A stretch of 22,254 nt of DNA from CBIHON01 sp966211965 (GCA_966211965.1 CBIHON010000062.1:1-22254); one strand, 5' to 3'. Positions 9,020-17,787 are shown, counted from the first letter of the stretch. A program made the numbers and translations. Notes: generated by a model not told the origin, from the letters alone.

Positions 9020-9796
9020 TCATAGCCGCGCCTTGCGCCCCATCTTCGATGAAGCAGAATCGTAAAGCCAATTCGGGAGCAGGCGCAGCAGCTTGGCGAC
9101 CACGCCCATCTGCCATGGGATGAGCTTGTAGCTGGCGCCTGCGTCGATGGCAGCAAGCGCAGCACGCGCGAATTTTTCCACCGGCATCAAAAACGGCATC
9201 GGATACGTGTTGGCCTGGGTCATCGGCGTATCGATATAGCCCGGCGCGATCGTAACAACCTTGATGCCGCTGCTTTTCAGTTCAACCCGCAACGATTCGC
9301 AATAGCTGAGCACGGCGGCCTTCGATGCGCTATAGGCCCCGGCGCCGGGCAGACCACGCACTCCAGCCACGCTGCCGATGCCGACCAGGCGAGGAGCACC
9401 TGCGCCGGATTGCGCCTGCGCTTTCATGCTGGCGATGAAAGGCGCAAACGTCGCGACCGTGGCCAGCACATTGACCGCGAAGATGCGCTCGAATACCGCC
9501 AGGTCTTCCGCGAACTCGGTCAGCGTGCCCTGCGAAATACCGGCATTCGCGATCACGACATCGGCGCCGCCCACAGCAGCGATAAAGTCCGCTGCTGCGG
9601 CAGCGAGCGCGGCGTGATCCGTCACGTCGAGCGGGTAGACCCGATGGCGCTCGGAGTGCGGCAAACCGGCAACCAGTTGTTCCAGGCTTTGCCTGCGCCG
9701 CGCCGCCAGGCCGAGACTTGCGCCCCGTTCGGCATACTGCCGCGCCAAGGCCGCACCTATACCGCTCGATGCACCGGTGATGAATACGCGTTCCAT
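9020..9796 (-). CDS. Short-chain dehydrogenase/reductase (SDR)
   Basis: A 258-residue classical SDR, NAD(P)-dependent. The cofactor loop is TGASSGIG (6-13 with MERVFITG at the start), then ANAG. The catalytic Ser is in GIGSVAGVRG and the Tyr/Lys pair in YSASK, and PGYIDTPM follows. A C-terminal segment with hydrophobic residues (MGVVAKLLRLLPNWLYD) could associate with membranes. The ATG at 9794-9796 (AAGGG upstream) is preferred to an in-frame TTG at 9823, because the shorter protein begins at the family N-terminus. The substrate cannot be read from the sequence. It precedes the BtuF-like gene by 13 bp, which suggests an operon of two. Confidence 0.88.
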   Translation of the reverse strand: MERVFITGASSGIGAALARQYAERGASLGLAARRRQSLEQLVAGLPHSERHRVYPLDVTDHAALAAAAADFIAAVGGADVVIANAGISQGTLTEFAEDLAVFERIFAVNVLATVATFAPFIASMKAQAQSGAGAPRLVGIGSVAGVRGLPGAGAYSASKAAVLSYCESLRVELKSSGIKVVTIAPGYIDTPMTQANTYPMPFLMPVEKFARAALAAIDAGASYKLIPWQMGVVAKLLRLLPNWLYDSASSKMGRKARL

Positions 9797-9984
9797 AAAG
9801 CCCTTATCGAAAGAGGACAGCAATTATCCTAAAAAACCGCAGTCGACCGCTTGCTGATGTCTGGAAAGCCCCATAGGCACTGCGTTTCTTTCGCTCGATA
9901 CGTTCACCGATGGGGTGGGCAGCGCTACAGGTGCGAGCGTACATTTTTAGGATTATTTCACGGCATTGCGCGCCGGGAGGGCGA

Positions 9985-10020
9985 AAAAAAATCCGTCCTC
10001 TTGCGAGAGACGGATTTTTT
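9985..10020. terminator. Bidirectional intrinsic terminator after dsbA
   Basis: AAAAAATCCGTC (9986-9997) pairs with GACGGATTTTTT (10009-10020), and a small TCT/AGA inner pair closes a 4-nt loop. On the minus strand the stem is followed by a run of T. It lies about 25 bp beyond the dsbA stop codon and closes the argS-SPOR-dsbA transcript before the SDR promoter region. Confidence 0.85.
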
Positions 10021-10044
10021 CCCGATCCGGTTCTTGATCTTGGC

Positions 10045-10806
10045 TTATTTCAAGGCCTCTTTGGCCGAAGGCTTGGCGGCTCCTTTGACCTTGTCTTTCT
10101 GCGCCGCCGTCGGCGCAGCCTTGGCCTCGGCCACTGCCGGTTTGCGCTCGGCGGCAACCTTGGCGACCAGCCAGTCCATCACTTGCAGGGCAGCCGACTG
10201 CAGCGCCGGCTCGGGTTGATTGCCCATGGTGGCGCCCACGATGGACGGCGAGGTCACGAAGCGGCCGTCAATCGCGATCATCGGCACGCCGTCGACCCTG
10301 AAGGCTTCCTGCAATTGCACCGCGCGGCGCACCTTGGTCTGCACGCTGAAGGAATTGTACAACTCGAGAAATTTGGTCTTGTCGATGCCTTGCTTGACGA
10401 TGAAATCGGTGATCGGACCGTCCTTGTTCAGCGCCAGCCGGTCAACGTGGATCGCGTGGAAAATCTTCTTTTGCATTTCTTCCGATTTGCCCATCGCTTC
10501 CAGCGCATAGTACAGGCGCTGTTCCGGCCCGAAGGACTCATTGAAGGCGACCGGTACGCGCTTGAACAGGATATTGTCGCCCTGCTTCTTCACCCAATCC
10601 GACAGCGAGGGTTCGAACGCATTGCAGTGCGGGCAGGAATACCAGAAAAATTCGATGACTTCGATTTTTTTGCCGGCATCGGTCGGTTGCGGCTTGTCGA
10701 GCGTCCGATACTCGGCACCATTGACCGGGCTGGCAGGGGTGGCATGAACGCCCGGAGCGATGAAACTCAGGCTAAGTACAGCCAATACATATTGAAGAAA
10801 GCGCAT
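10045..10806 (-). CDS. dsbA: Periplasmic thiol:disulfide oxidoreductase DsbA
   Basis: A 253-residue DsbA-type thioredoxin-fold protein that introduces disulfides into exported proteins. A signal peptide of about 22 residues ends VHA. The active site is CPHC (58-61) in FFWYSCPHCNAFEP, and the cis-Pro loop is VDGVPMIAI. After the normal domain end there is an unusual Ala/Lys-rich tail (from about 220) which may be a flexible periplasmic extension. AAGGA precedes the ATG at 6 nt. The SPOR-protein gene ends 15 bp upstream, and together with argS this gives the order usual in betaproteobacteria. A strong terminator follows at 9985-10020. Confidence 0.94.
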   Translation of the reverse strand: MRFLQYVLAVLSLSFIAPGVHATPASPVNGAEYRTLDKPQPTDAGKKIEVIEFFWYSCPHCNAFEPSLSDWVKKQGDNILFKRVPVAFNESFGPEQRLYYALEAMGKSEEMQKKIFHAIHVDRLALNKDGPITDFIVKQGIDKTKFLELYNSFSVQTKVRRAVQLQEAFRVDGVPMIAIDGRFVTSPSIVGATMGNQPEPALQSAALQVMDWLVAKVAAERKPAVAEAKAAPTAAQKDKVKGAAKPSAKEALK

Positions 10807-10821
10807 ACAAATCCTTATAGT

Positions 10822-11496
10822 TTATTTAGCGATACGAATGACGGCGACATCCATGCCGTTGTCTGACAACTTCACCCTGGCCCGGTTCATTGCTTCGACC
10901 TGATTGAAGGGACCGATTCTGACCCGATATAGCGGACCATTCTCGGACGGCTTCTCGGAAATGCTGGCTTCAAAACCCGACAACGCCAGCTTTGCCTTGG
11001 TGCCCTCGGCATCGGCCTGTTCACGGAAGGCGCCAGCTTGCAGATAGTAAATCCATTTTTCGTCGGCAGCGTCGGGTTTCGGCGCTGCACTCTTGGCATC
11101 CTTGCCATCAGCGGTTTTTGCTTCGCCCGGTTTGGGTTCGGCCTCCGTCTTGACCTTGTCGACGGCTTTGGCCTTGTCTGCGGCGGGCTTGTCGGCCGCC
11201 GCAGCCTTCTCGCCGCCAGTTGCAGGCGGCGTCGCTTCGGGCTCCTTGGCAAAATCCTTGGCGGCTTCTTTCGCCGGCTCCTTGTTGCCATACAAGGGCT
11301 TGTTGGGATCGCTGGCCTGGCCGGAGGTCAGGTCGGGCGCCTTCTCCTGCTTGTTGAGCTTATTGAGAAAAGGCACCGGCGTTTTCGTGATCACCACCGC
11401 CACGACGACCGCAATCCCGAGCCCGACGATCAAGCCGAGGATGAAACCCAGAATGGTGCCGCCGGCCTGCCCGTACTTCCGATTGAAATTAATCAT
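10822..11496 (-). CDS. FtsN-like SPOR-domain inner-membrane protein
   Basis: A 224-residue bitopic membrane protein. It has a short cytoplasmic N-terminus (1-12), one transmembrane helix at about 13-37 (Gly/Val/Ile rich, containing GFILGLIVGLG), and a long Ala/Lys/Glu/Pro-rich periplasmic linker. The C-terminal SPOR domain (about 145-224) contains YYLQAGAF and LYRVRIGPF. SPOR domains bind denuded septal peptidoglycan, so a cell-division role like FtsN is likely. The start at 11494-11496 is chosen because MINFNRKYGQAGG leads directly into the helix; an upstream in-frame start would overlap argS. The gene begins 29 bp after argS and ends 15 bp before dsbA. Confidence 0.88.
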   Translation of the reverse strand: MINFNRKYGQAGGTILGFILGLIVGLGIAVVVAVVITKTPVPFLNKLNKQEKAPDLTSGQASDPNKPLYGNKEPAKEAAKDFAKEPEATPPATGGEKAAAADKPAADKAKAVDKVKTEAEPKPGEAKTADGKDAKSAAPKPDAADEKWIYYLQAGAFREQADAEGTKAKLALSGFEASISEKPSENGPLYRVRIGPFNQVEAMNRARVKLSDNGMDVAVIRIAK

Positions 11497-11525
11497 GCTT
11501 TCCCAGAGAGCCTGTTCCTGTTTCT

Positions 11526-13259
11526 CTACATTCTTGACGGAGCCGATACGCCGATCAGCGCCAAACCGTTGCGCAATACTTGCCGCGTCGCGCACATTAA
11601 CGCCAGCCGCGCCATTTTGGTTGGCTCATCGTCGACCAGCACCCGCTCCGCATTGTAGTAGCTATGCAACTCGCCGGCCAGTTCGCGCAGATAGAAGGCA
11701 ACCTGGTGCGGGCCAAGTTCTTCCAGCGCCCTTTGCAGTGCCTCCGGGTACTCGGCCAGCTTGGCCAGCAAGGCCGCTTCGCGCGGCGCCGTCAGCGGCG
11801 ACAGGTCGACCGCGCCAAGCGTGGATTCATCGCCGCCCCATTGCGCCAAGACCGAGCAAATCCGGGCATGCCCATACTGCACGTAATACACCGGATTTTC
11901 GTCGGACCGCGCCAGCGCGACATCGACATCGAATACGAATTCGGTATCGGCCTTGCGCGAAATCAGGAAGAAGCGCACCGCATCGCGGCCGCGCGTCAGG
12001 TCGCGCGTGCCGTCTTCGGCCAGCGCATCGCCGGCCGACCATTCGATCAGATCGCGCACCGTGACATAGGAACCAGCGCGCTTGGAGATCTTCACCTCGG
12101 CGCCATCTTTCATCACCGTCACCATCTTGTGCAGCACATAGTCGGGATAACCTTGCGGAATGCCCATGCCGACCGCCTGCAGTCCGGCGCGCACGCGGGC
12201 GATGGTGCCGTGGTGGTCGCTGCCCTGGACGTTGATGACCTTGCTGAAACCGCGCTGCCACTTGGTCACGTGATAGGCGACGTCGGGCACGAAATAGGTG
12301 TAGGTGCCATCCGATTTCTTCATCACGCGATCTTTGTCGTCGCTGTACTCGGTGGTGCGCAGCCACAGCGCGCCGTCCTGCTCATAGGTCTTGCCGGCCT
12401 TGATCAGCGCATCGACGCTGGCCTCTACCTTGCCGTCGCTGTAGAGCGAGGATTCCAGGTAATAGTTGTCGAACTTGACGCCGAAAGCCAGCAAATCCAG
12501 GTCCTGTTCGCGCCGCAGATAGGTCACCGCGAACTGGCGGATCGATTCGATGTCCTCGACATCACCGCTGGCCGTGACGGGCGCGCCGTTGGCCGCAGCC
12601 ACGGTTTTCCTGGCGAGGAAATCGAGCGCGATGTCGCCGATATAGTCGCCGTTGTAGGCAGATTCGGGCCATCCGGCGTCGCCCGGCTTGAGGCCCTTGG
12701 CGCGCGCCTGCACCGAGGTCGCGAGCGTTGCGATCTGCACGCCGGCATCGTTGTAGTAAAACTCGCGGGTGACGTCGTAACCCTGGGCATCGAACAGCGC
12801 GGCCAGCGCATCGCCCAGCGCGCCTTGGCGGCCGTGGCCGACATGCAGGGGACCGGTCGGATTGGCGGAAACGAATTCGATCATTACCTTTTTGCCGGCG
12901 CCGAGCTTGCTGCGGCCGTAGTGGGCTCCTTCGCGCAGCACTTCCTTGATCACCGCCTGCTTGGCCGAGGCCGAGACCCGCAGGTTGATGAAGCCTGGGC
13001 CGGCGATGTCGGCCGACTCGATCAAACCGTCTTTGGCGGGATGAGCCAGCACCGCCGCCACCAAGGATTGTGCCAGTTCGCGCGGATTCTTTTTCAAGGG
13101 CTTGGCGAGCTGCATGGCGATATTGCAGGCGATATCGCCATGCGAAGGATCGCGCGGACGTTCCAGGGTAACGGTCGGCTGCAGGCCGGCGCCGGCTACG
13201 ATCGGCGCGAGCGCGGCCTGGAACAATTCAATAATCTGCTGTTTTTGTGATGCGAGCAT
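11526..13259 (-). CDS. argS: Arginyl-tRNA synthetase
   Basis: A 577-residue class I aminoacyl-tRNA synthetase that charges tRNA-Arg. The N-terminal Add-1 domain (about 1-110) precedes the catalytic core with the HIGH-equivalent HVGH (139-142) in SANPTGPLHVGHGRQGALGD. The KMSKS-equivalent loop is degenerate (VKISKRAG). The C-terminal anticodon-binding domain ends in TRQVLRNGLALIGVSAPSRM, typical of ArgS. There is no good Shine-Dalgarno before the ATG. A TATAAT on the minus strand (complement of 13329-13334) and a long inverted repeat at 13288-13326 form the probable promoter/leader. It is first in the argS-SPOR-dsbA set. Confidence 0.97.
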   Translation of the reverse strand: MLASQKQQIIELFQAALAPIVAGAGLQPTVTLERPRDPSHGDIACNIAMQLAKPLKKNPRELAQSLVAAVLAHPAKDGLIESADIAGPGFINLRVSASAKQAVIKEVLREGAHYGRSKLGAGKKVMIEFVSANPTGPLHVGHGRQGALGDALAALFDAQGYDVTREFYYNDAGVQIATLATSVQARAKGLKPGDAGWPESAYNGDYIGDIALDFLARKTVAAANGAPVTASGDVEDIESIRQFAVTYLRREQDLDLLAFGVKFDNYYLESSLYSDGKVEASVDALIKAGKTYEQDGALWLRTTEYSDDKDRVMKKSDGTYTYFVPDVAYHVTKWQRGFSKVINVQGSDHHGTIARVRAGLQAVGMGIPQGYPDYVLHKMVTVMKDGAEVKISKRAGSYVTVRDLIEWSAGDALAEDGTRDLTRGRDAVRFFLISRKADTEFVFDVDVALARSDENPVYYVQYGHARICSVLAQWGGDESTLGAVDLSPLTAPREAALLAKLAEYPEALQRALEELGPHQVAFYLRELAGELHSYYNAERVLVDDEPTKMARLALMCATRQVLRNGLALIGVSAPSRM

Positions 13260-13287
13260 TGGGCAATCGGGAGATGTGAGGACCAGG

Positions 13288-13326
13288 GTGTTGCGTTTGA
13301 TGTTTGATTATCGTCAAACGCAACAC
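13288..13326. promoter_or_regulatory. 13-bp perfect inverted repeat in the argS leader/promoter
   Basis: Arms GTGTTGCGTTTGA (13288-13300) and TCAAACGCAACAC (13314-13326) are exact complements with a 13-nt spacer. A further GTTTGA inside the spacer can pair alternatively with TCAAAC. It lies 29 bp upstream of the argS ATG, and a minus-strand TATAAT is 2 bp beyond its outer end. Transcription would thus start inside or beside the repeat, which fits an operator or a 5' mRNA hairpin. No T run follows it, so it is not an intrinsic terminator. Confidence 0.6.
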
Positions 13327-13434
13327 GAATTATACTGGCTCACCCGGCCGGTTCGGCGAAACATCAAGGAACCGTGGACGCAAAAGCCGCAAAAGCGCCG
13401 AAGCATTGGAAGCGATCATGCCATCACGGCAAGC

Positions 13435-14898
13435 TCAAGCGAACGCGACGCCCGGCCGCAAATGCCGATATTGCAACCGGCTCGGATCTGCCGCGTTTTC
13501 GCCGGAAGCGGCGACGATCAGAATTTCTCTTGCGACAGCACCGAAGTCGGCGCGGAAATGCACCGAACTCTTCAGCACCAAAATGCCCTGGCCCAGCGGA
13601 TCGAGCCCGAGATGGCGGAACATCGCCTGGTCTGCCGCTTGCTGCTTGCGGCTCGACACCAGGATCTGGATGCCATTCAGGCTGAGCCGGGCCATCGGCC
13701 CCAGTTCCATCCTGCAGCCGAGATAAAACGGGCCGGTACCGGTGAAGCGGCCATCGCCAAGCGCCTCAACCCGATAGGCCGCACGCAGCGGCGCAGCGCC
13801 GATTCCGCTTTGTCCGCCGAGCGCGAGTTCCAGCACGGCGCCCATGCCGGCCGCATGCGCGGCCTTTGCCGCCGCCGGATCGCATAGAAGGCCGACACAG
13901 GCGTCCTGCGCACCATGCCGCACCAGCTCATGCAGAATGTCGGTGGTGTCGCCACCGCTGCCGCCGCCGGGATTGTCTTGCGTGTCCGCCAGGATGATCG
14001 GCCCTGCGCCCGGATGGGCAAGCGCATGCACGACCGCTTCGGCCGGACTGTAAAGGCGGCCGCTAAAGGCGGCGCGTTGCGCCAGCAGCGCTTCGTACAA
14101 ACGCTGCGCGGCGCCTTCGCATGCCGCCGCATCCGGGCCGTACGCCAGTACGCTCGGCCCGCTGTCGTAGACGTCGGCGAGCGGGAAACCCGGCACGATG
14201 GCGGCGCACACGTCCGCCTCGAACTCCTCTTGGGTGGCCAGGCGCATCAGGCTGCGCAGCGGTTCCGCCAGCGTGCTCTGCCACAGCATCGGGATCAGGA
14301 AAGGCAACTGGCGGTAAGCCTTATGCAAACGCTCGCCGTCCAGCAAACGCTGCAGCAGCGCCGCCGCGCGCGCCCCGCAATCGTCCATGTCGACGTGCGG
14401 ATAGGTGCGGTAGGCGGTCAGGCCATCGCTGAGCGCGACCATGCGCGGACTGACATTGGCGTGAAAGTCCAGGGCGGCGACGACAGGAATGCCGGCGCCG
14501 ATGATCGCGCGTATCCGGCTCAGCAATTCGCCTTCGCCGTCTTCGATTCCTTCGGCCACCATGGCTCCATGCAGATCGAGAAACAGTGCATCGATCGGGC
14601 CGGCATTACGCAAGGCCGTTTCCAGCAGGCTCCAGATTTTTTCAAACGCCGTGCGCGTGACCAGGCCGGATGGATTGGCCGAGGCCCAGACCAAGGGCAG
14701 CAGCAAATGACCGGCAGCGCCCGCAGCCTGGATGAAACCGGCGGAGGGAAGATTGACGCCGGCCACGCCATCGAGCAGGTCTTGCCCCTGCACAAGGCCC
14801 GGCCAAGCATCGGCTTGCAGGAAAGCCTCGAAGCCGGTATGGCGCTGCGCGAAGGTATTGGTTTCGTGCAGGAAGCCGGCAATTGCGATGCGCGCCAT
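13435..14898 (-). CDS. M81-family metallopeptidase (MlrC-like)
   Basis: A 487-residue protein of the MlrC/DUF1485 family. FLHETNTF lies at 9-16. Predicted metal-site motifs are DLHGAMVAEG (108-117) and DFHANVS (144-150), and DNPGGGSGGDTT marks the second domain. Microcystinase C is the characterised relative, and most members act on unknown amide bonds. No signal peptide is present. The ATG has AGGA at about 9 nt and follows the alcohol dehydrogenase by only 18 bp, so the two are clearly co-transcribed. In this context I infer an amide or gamma-glutamyl-amide hydrolase as the final step of the cluster; that substrate is untested. Confidence 0.88.
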   Translation of the reverse strand: MARIAIAGFLHETNTFAQRHTGFEAFLQADAWPGLVQGQDLLDGVAGVNLPSAGFIQAAGAAGHLLLPLVWASANPSGLVTRTAFEKIWSLLETALRNAGPIDALFLDLHGAMVAEGIEDGEGELLSRIRAIIGAGIPVVAALDFHANVSPRMVALSDGLTAYRTYPHVDMDDCGARAAALLQRLLDGERLHKAYRQLPFLIPMLWQSTLAEPLRSLMRLATQEEFEADVCAAIVPGFPLADVYDSGPSVLAYGPDAAACEGAAQRLYEALLAQRAAFSGRLYSPAEAVVHALAHPGAGPIILADTQDNPGGGSGGDTTDILHELVRHGAQDACVGLLCDPAAAKAAHAAGMGAVLELALGGQSGIGAAPLRAAYRVEALGDGRFTGTGPFYLGCRMELGPMARLSLNGIQILVSSRKQQAADQAMFRHLGLDPLGQGILVLKSSVHFRADFGAVAREILIVAASGENAADPSRLQYRHLRPGVAFA

Positions 14899-14916
14899 TT
14901 GCTTTTTCCTGTCAGA

Positions 14917-16089
14917 TCACAGCGATCCGGCGACCGCTTTGCACAGGATAGCCGCGTACTCTGCCTTGTTGAACGGAATCGGATTGGTGCCGGATGAACC
15001 GTCGGCGACCGCCATCTCTCCGATCAGTCCGGCCTGCGCCGCATCGATGCCGATTTCTGCCAGCGTATGCGGAATGCCGACTTGCTCGCGCAAGGCCAGC
15101 ACCCAATCGAGAAAGGCTGAAAACGACGGCCGCGGCAAATCGAGATAGCGCGCCAGCCCGGTGATGCGCTCTTCGATCGCGCGCCGATTGGCTTGCAGGA
15201 CGTAAGGCATCAGCACCGCGTTGAGCATGCCGTGGTGCGCATCGTACAAGGCGCCCAGCGGATGGGCCAGCGCATGCATCGCGCCCAGCCCGCGCTGGAA
15301 TGCGGTCGCCCCCATGCTGGAGGCGACCAGCATTTGCAGCCGGGCGTCGAGCTTCTTTCCCTCGCTCACCGCCTGCGGCAGCCACTCCTTGACCAGCCGG
15401 ATGCCTTCCAGCGCGATGCCGCTTGCCATCGGGTGGTAAAACGACGAGCAATAGGCCTCCAGGTTGTGCGATAGCGCATCCATGCCGGTCGCGGCGGTCA
15501 GTTTCGGCGGCAGGCCGATTGTCAGTTCCGGATCGAGAATCACAATGGCCGGCAACATGTGGGCATGGAAAATGATGCGCTTGACGCGGGCCGCCTCATC
15601 GGTGATGACCGAAGCGCGGCCGACTTCGGAACCGGTGCCGGCGGTGGTGGGCACCGCGACGACCGGCGCCATGCCGGCGACATTCACGCGCAGGTGATTG
15701 TCGCCGACGTCTTCGAAGTCCCACAACGGACGGTCCTGCCCCACCATCAGCGCCACTGCCTTGGCGGCATCGAGCGCGGAGCCGCCGCCGAAAGCGATTA
15801 CGCCGTCATGCCGGCCGGCGCGATAGGCCAGCACGCCGTCTTCGACGTTCTTGCCGGTCGGGTTGCCTTTGATGCTGCTGAACACGGCGCAGTCCAGGCC
15901 GGCGGACCGGCAGCCATCGACAGCGCCTTGCACCATCGGCAGCGGCGCCAAGCCGGGATCGGTAATCAGCAGCGGATGCTTCATGCCGAGCGCATGGCAA
16001 AAGCCGGGCAATTCCTTGATGCGGCCGGCGCCGACTTTGACGGCGGTGGGGTAGTTCCAATTGGCCTTGATTTTTTCGGGAGTGCTCAT
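14917..16089 (-). CDS. Iron-type (group III) alcohol dehydrogenase
   Basis: A 390-residue NAD(P)-dependent Fe-ADH. The nucleotide loop is GGGSALDAAK (101-110), followed by TTAGTGSEVG (148-157). The metal ligands match the FucO pattern: Asp204 and His208 in GMDALSH, then His272 and His286 in HALAHPLGALYDAHHG (14 residues apart as in FucO). The start at 16087-16089 has GAGG at 7 nt; a longer in-frame start upstream would run into the intergenic hairpin. It oxidises a primary alcohol to an aldehyde or does the reverse. It is paired with an aldehyde dehydrogenase upstream and an M81 hydrolase 18 bp downstream. The substrate is unknown, possibly an amino alcohol or its glutamyl amide. Confidence 0.92.
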   Translation of the reverse strand: MSTPEKIKANWNYPTAVKVGAGRIKELPGFCHALGMKHPLLITDPGLAPLPMVQGAVDGCRSAGLDCAVFSSIKGNPTGKNVEDGVLAYRAGRHDGVIAFGGGSALDAAKAVALMVGQDRPLWDFEDVGDNHLRVNVAGMAPVVAVPTTAGTGSEVGRASVITDEAARVKRIIFHAHMLPAIVILDPELTIGLPPKLTAATGMDALSHNLEAYCSSFYHPMASGIALEGIRLVKEWLPQAVSEGKKLDARLQMLVASSMGATAFQRGLGAMHALAHPLGALYDAHHGMLNAVLMPYVLQANRRAIEERITGLARYLDLPRPSFSAFLDWVLALREQVGIPHTLAEIGIDAAQAGLIGEMAVADGSSGTNPIPFNKAEYAAILCKAVAGSL

Positions 16090-16137
16090 GTGGATCCTCG
16101 TTGAATGCAATACCATTTCTGGAGCTGGGTACAGGGG

Positions 16138-16210
16138 AAAGTTGCGTAACCCATCACGTGTACGGTTGATCATGACGGGTTACGCGAAAGGCCGCTCCAC
16201 CCATCCTACG
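16138..16210. repeat. Palindromic intergenic hairpin between the two dehydrogenase genes
   Basis: Perfect arms GCGTAACCC (16144-16152) and GGGTTACGC (16177-16185) extend inward to about 15 pairs in the minus-strand RNA, using G-U pairs. The side sequence GCTCCACCCATCCTACG (16194-16210) resembles the GATGGGT / CGTAGGATGGGTGGAGC dispersed repeat seen in many proteobacterial genomes, as I recall. It fills much of the 155-bp gap between the aldehyde and alcohol dehydrogenase genes and lacks a T tract. It may act as an mRNA processing or stability element. Confidence 0.7.
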
Positions 16211-16244
16211 TCAAGGCCGGGGAGACCGGTTTCTCCCGATTCGA

Positions 16245-17636
16245 TTACAGCCGCGTCTTCAGATGGAATGATTTCGGCCGCGTCAAATGCTCGAAGCCGA
16301 TGCTCGACAAGGCGGCGCCGCGCCCGGTATTCTTGACCCCAGTCCAGGCCAGTGCGGGATCGAGATAGTCGCAGCGATTCATGAACCAGGTGCCGGTCTC
16401 GATGCGTTCACCCAAGGTCAAGGCCGCCGCGACATCGGCGGTGAACACCGCAGCACTCAAGCCGTACGGACTGTCATTCATCAGACGCACCGCTTCATCG
16501 TCGCCGGACACCGGCATCACGCCGCAAACCGGGCCGAAGCATTCATCGGCCATGATCTTCATGCCATGATCGACGTTGACCAGGATTTGCGGCGCCATGT
16601 AAGGCGTGCCTGCCTCGTCCCTGGGGAAAGCGCGCGGATCGATCAGGCCGGTTGCGCCTTTGGCCTGCGCTTCGGCGACGATGGCGCGAATCTCGGCGGC
16701 GGCCGCGCTGCGCACCACCGGCCCCAGCGTAGTGTGCGCATCGAGCGGATTGCCGAGCACGTATTGCATGGTCAGGCCCACGGCACGTTCGACGAACTCG
16801 TCGAACAAGGTGCGATGCACATAGATGCGCTGGATGCCGCAGCATGACTGGCCGGAATTGAAGAAGGCGCCGTCGACCAGCGTCTCGGCCGCGTGCGCCA
16901 AGTCGGCATCCGCACGCACATAGGCCGGATCGTTGCCGCCCAGTTCCAGGCCGACGCCGATGAAGCGTCCCGATGCCGCGTCTTCCACCGCCGCGCCGCC
17001 TGCGACCGAACCGGTGAAGCAGACGAAGTTTACCTCCGGCGCGCGGATCATGCGGCGGGTATCGTCATGCGTGGCGTGCAGGTATTGAAACACGCCTGCC
17101 GGCAAGCCCGCCGCTTTAAACGCGGCATCCAGGCGCTCGGCCACCAGCGGGGTTTGCGCCGAATGTTTAAGCAGCACCACGTTGCCCGCCAGCAGCGCCG
17201 GCACGATCGCATTGACCGCGGTCAAAAGCGGATAATTCCAGGGTGCGATGACCAGCACGACGCCGACGGCTTCGCGCCGGATGAAGCGGGTGAAACCCTC
17301 GATCGGTGCCGGCACCACATCGGCCAACGACTCTTGCGCGATTGAAATCATGTGGCGCGCACGGGCTTCGAAGCCGCCGACTTCGCCTGCGGCGTAACGG
17401 ATCGGCCGGCCCATCTGGCGAGCCAGCTCTTCGGCAATGGCTTCCTTGTTGGCGACCAAGGCGTCGACTGCGCGCGACGCCAGTGCCGAACGCTGGGCCA
17501 GGGGCGTATTTTTCCATGCTTGCTGTGCGGCCTTGGCACGACTCAGCGCAGCCTGTATGTCATCGTGCGAGGCGCAGGGCCGGCGTACGGCAATGCTGCC
17601 GTCAATGGGACTGATGGTGATGATTTCTTGCGTCAT
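16245..17636 (-). CDS. NAD(P)-dependent aldehyde dehydrogenase
   Basis: A 463-residue ALDH-superfamily enzyme oxidising an aldehyde to the acid. The oxyanion Asn134 is in APWNYP, the general base Glu231 in LELGGNDP, and the nucleophile Cys265 in NSGQSCC. ECFGPV is present near residue 370. The start is set at ATG 17634-17636 (MTQEIITISPIDGS). The open frame continues upstream for 92 codons through two copies of hairpin repeat C, which would give a spurious N-terminal extension. GGA precedes the ATG at 7 nt. It belongs to the succinate-semialdehyde/aminoaldehyde-like part of the family by general appearance; the true substrate is not readable. It follows the GS-like gene and precedes the Fe-ADH. 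Confidence 0.92.
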   Translation of the reverse strand: MTQEIITISPIDGSIAVRRPCASHDDIQAALSRAKAAQQAWKNTPLAQRSALASRAVDALVANKEAIAEELARQMGRPIRYAAGEVGGFEARARHMISIAQESLADVVPAPIEGFTRFIRREAVGVVLVIAPWNYPLLTAVNAIVPALLAGNVVLLKHSAQTPLVAERLDAAFKAAGLPAGVFQYLHATHDDTRRMIRAPEVNFVCFTGSVAGGAAVEDAASGRFIGVGLELGGNDPAYVRADADLAHAAETLVDGAFFNSGQSCCGIQRIYVHRTLFDEFVERAVGLTMQYVLGNPLDAHTTLGPVVRSAAAAEIRAIVAEAQAKGATGLIDPRAFPRDEAGTPYMAPQILVNVDHGMKIMADECFGPVCGVMPVSGDDEAVRLMNDSPYGLSAAVFTADVAAALTLGERIETGTWFMNRCDYLDPALAWTGVKNTGRGAALSSIGFEHLTRPKSFHLKTRL

Positions 17637-17658
17637 GATTGTTCCGTGCAATCCATCT

Positions 17659-17782
17659 GGTCGGAGGGGGAGAGTAATTTTTGCAAAGAGCCGCGAAAAA
17701 ACTCTGACCCGCCTTTCATAGTCAGAGGGGGTCAGAGTAATTTTCGCAAAAAGCCGCGAAAAAAAACTCTGACCCGCCTTTC
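17659..17782 (+). repeat. Hairpin repeat array C (two tandem copies)
   Basis: Two copies 61 bp apart (GTCGGAG at 17660, GTCAGAG at 17721), each ending GACCCGCCTTTC. Copy 1 has a degraded left arm (GGAGAGT); copy 2 has both arms intact. The array fills the gap between the GS-like stop and the aldehyde dehydrogenase start. On the minus strand it is open in one frame and reads FSRLFAKITL twice. Confidence 0.9.
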
Positions 17783-17787
17783 TAAAA

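Noticed and set aside
9007..9165. Longer start for the BtuF-like protein
   Set aside because: The added 53 residues overlap the SDR gene in another frame, are Arg/Trp/Ser rich and do not form a signal peptide.
9826..9953. ATCCTAAAAA and TTTTTAGGAT as terminal inverted repeats of a small MITE
   Set aside because: Ten A/T-rich pairs 108 bp apart are expected by chance in a window this size; no target-site duplication or second copy was seen.
11664..13250. Long plus-strand open frame opposite argS (528 codons)
   Set aside because: It is the antisense shadow of argS in high-GC DNA; the minus-strand product has complete ArgS motifs. The same applies to other long antisense frames, for example opposite liuA and the GS-like gene.
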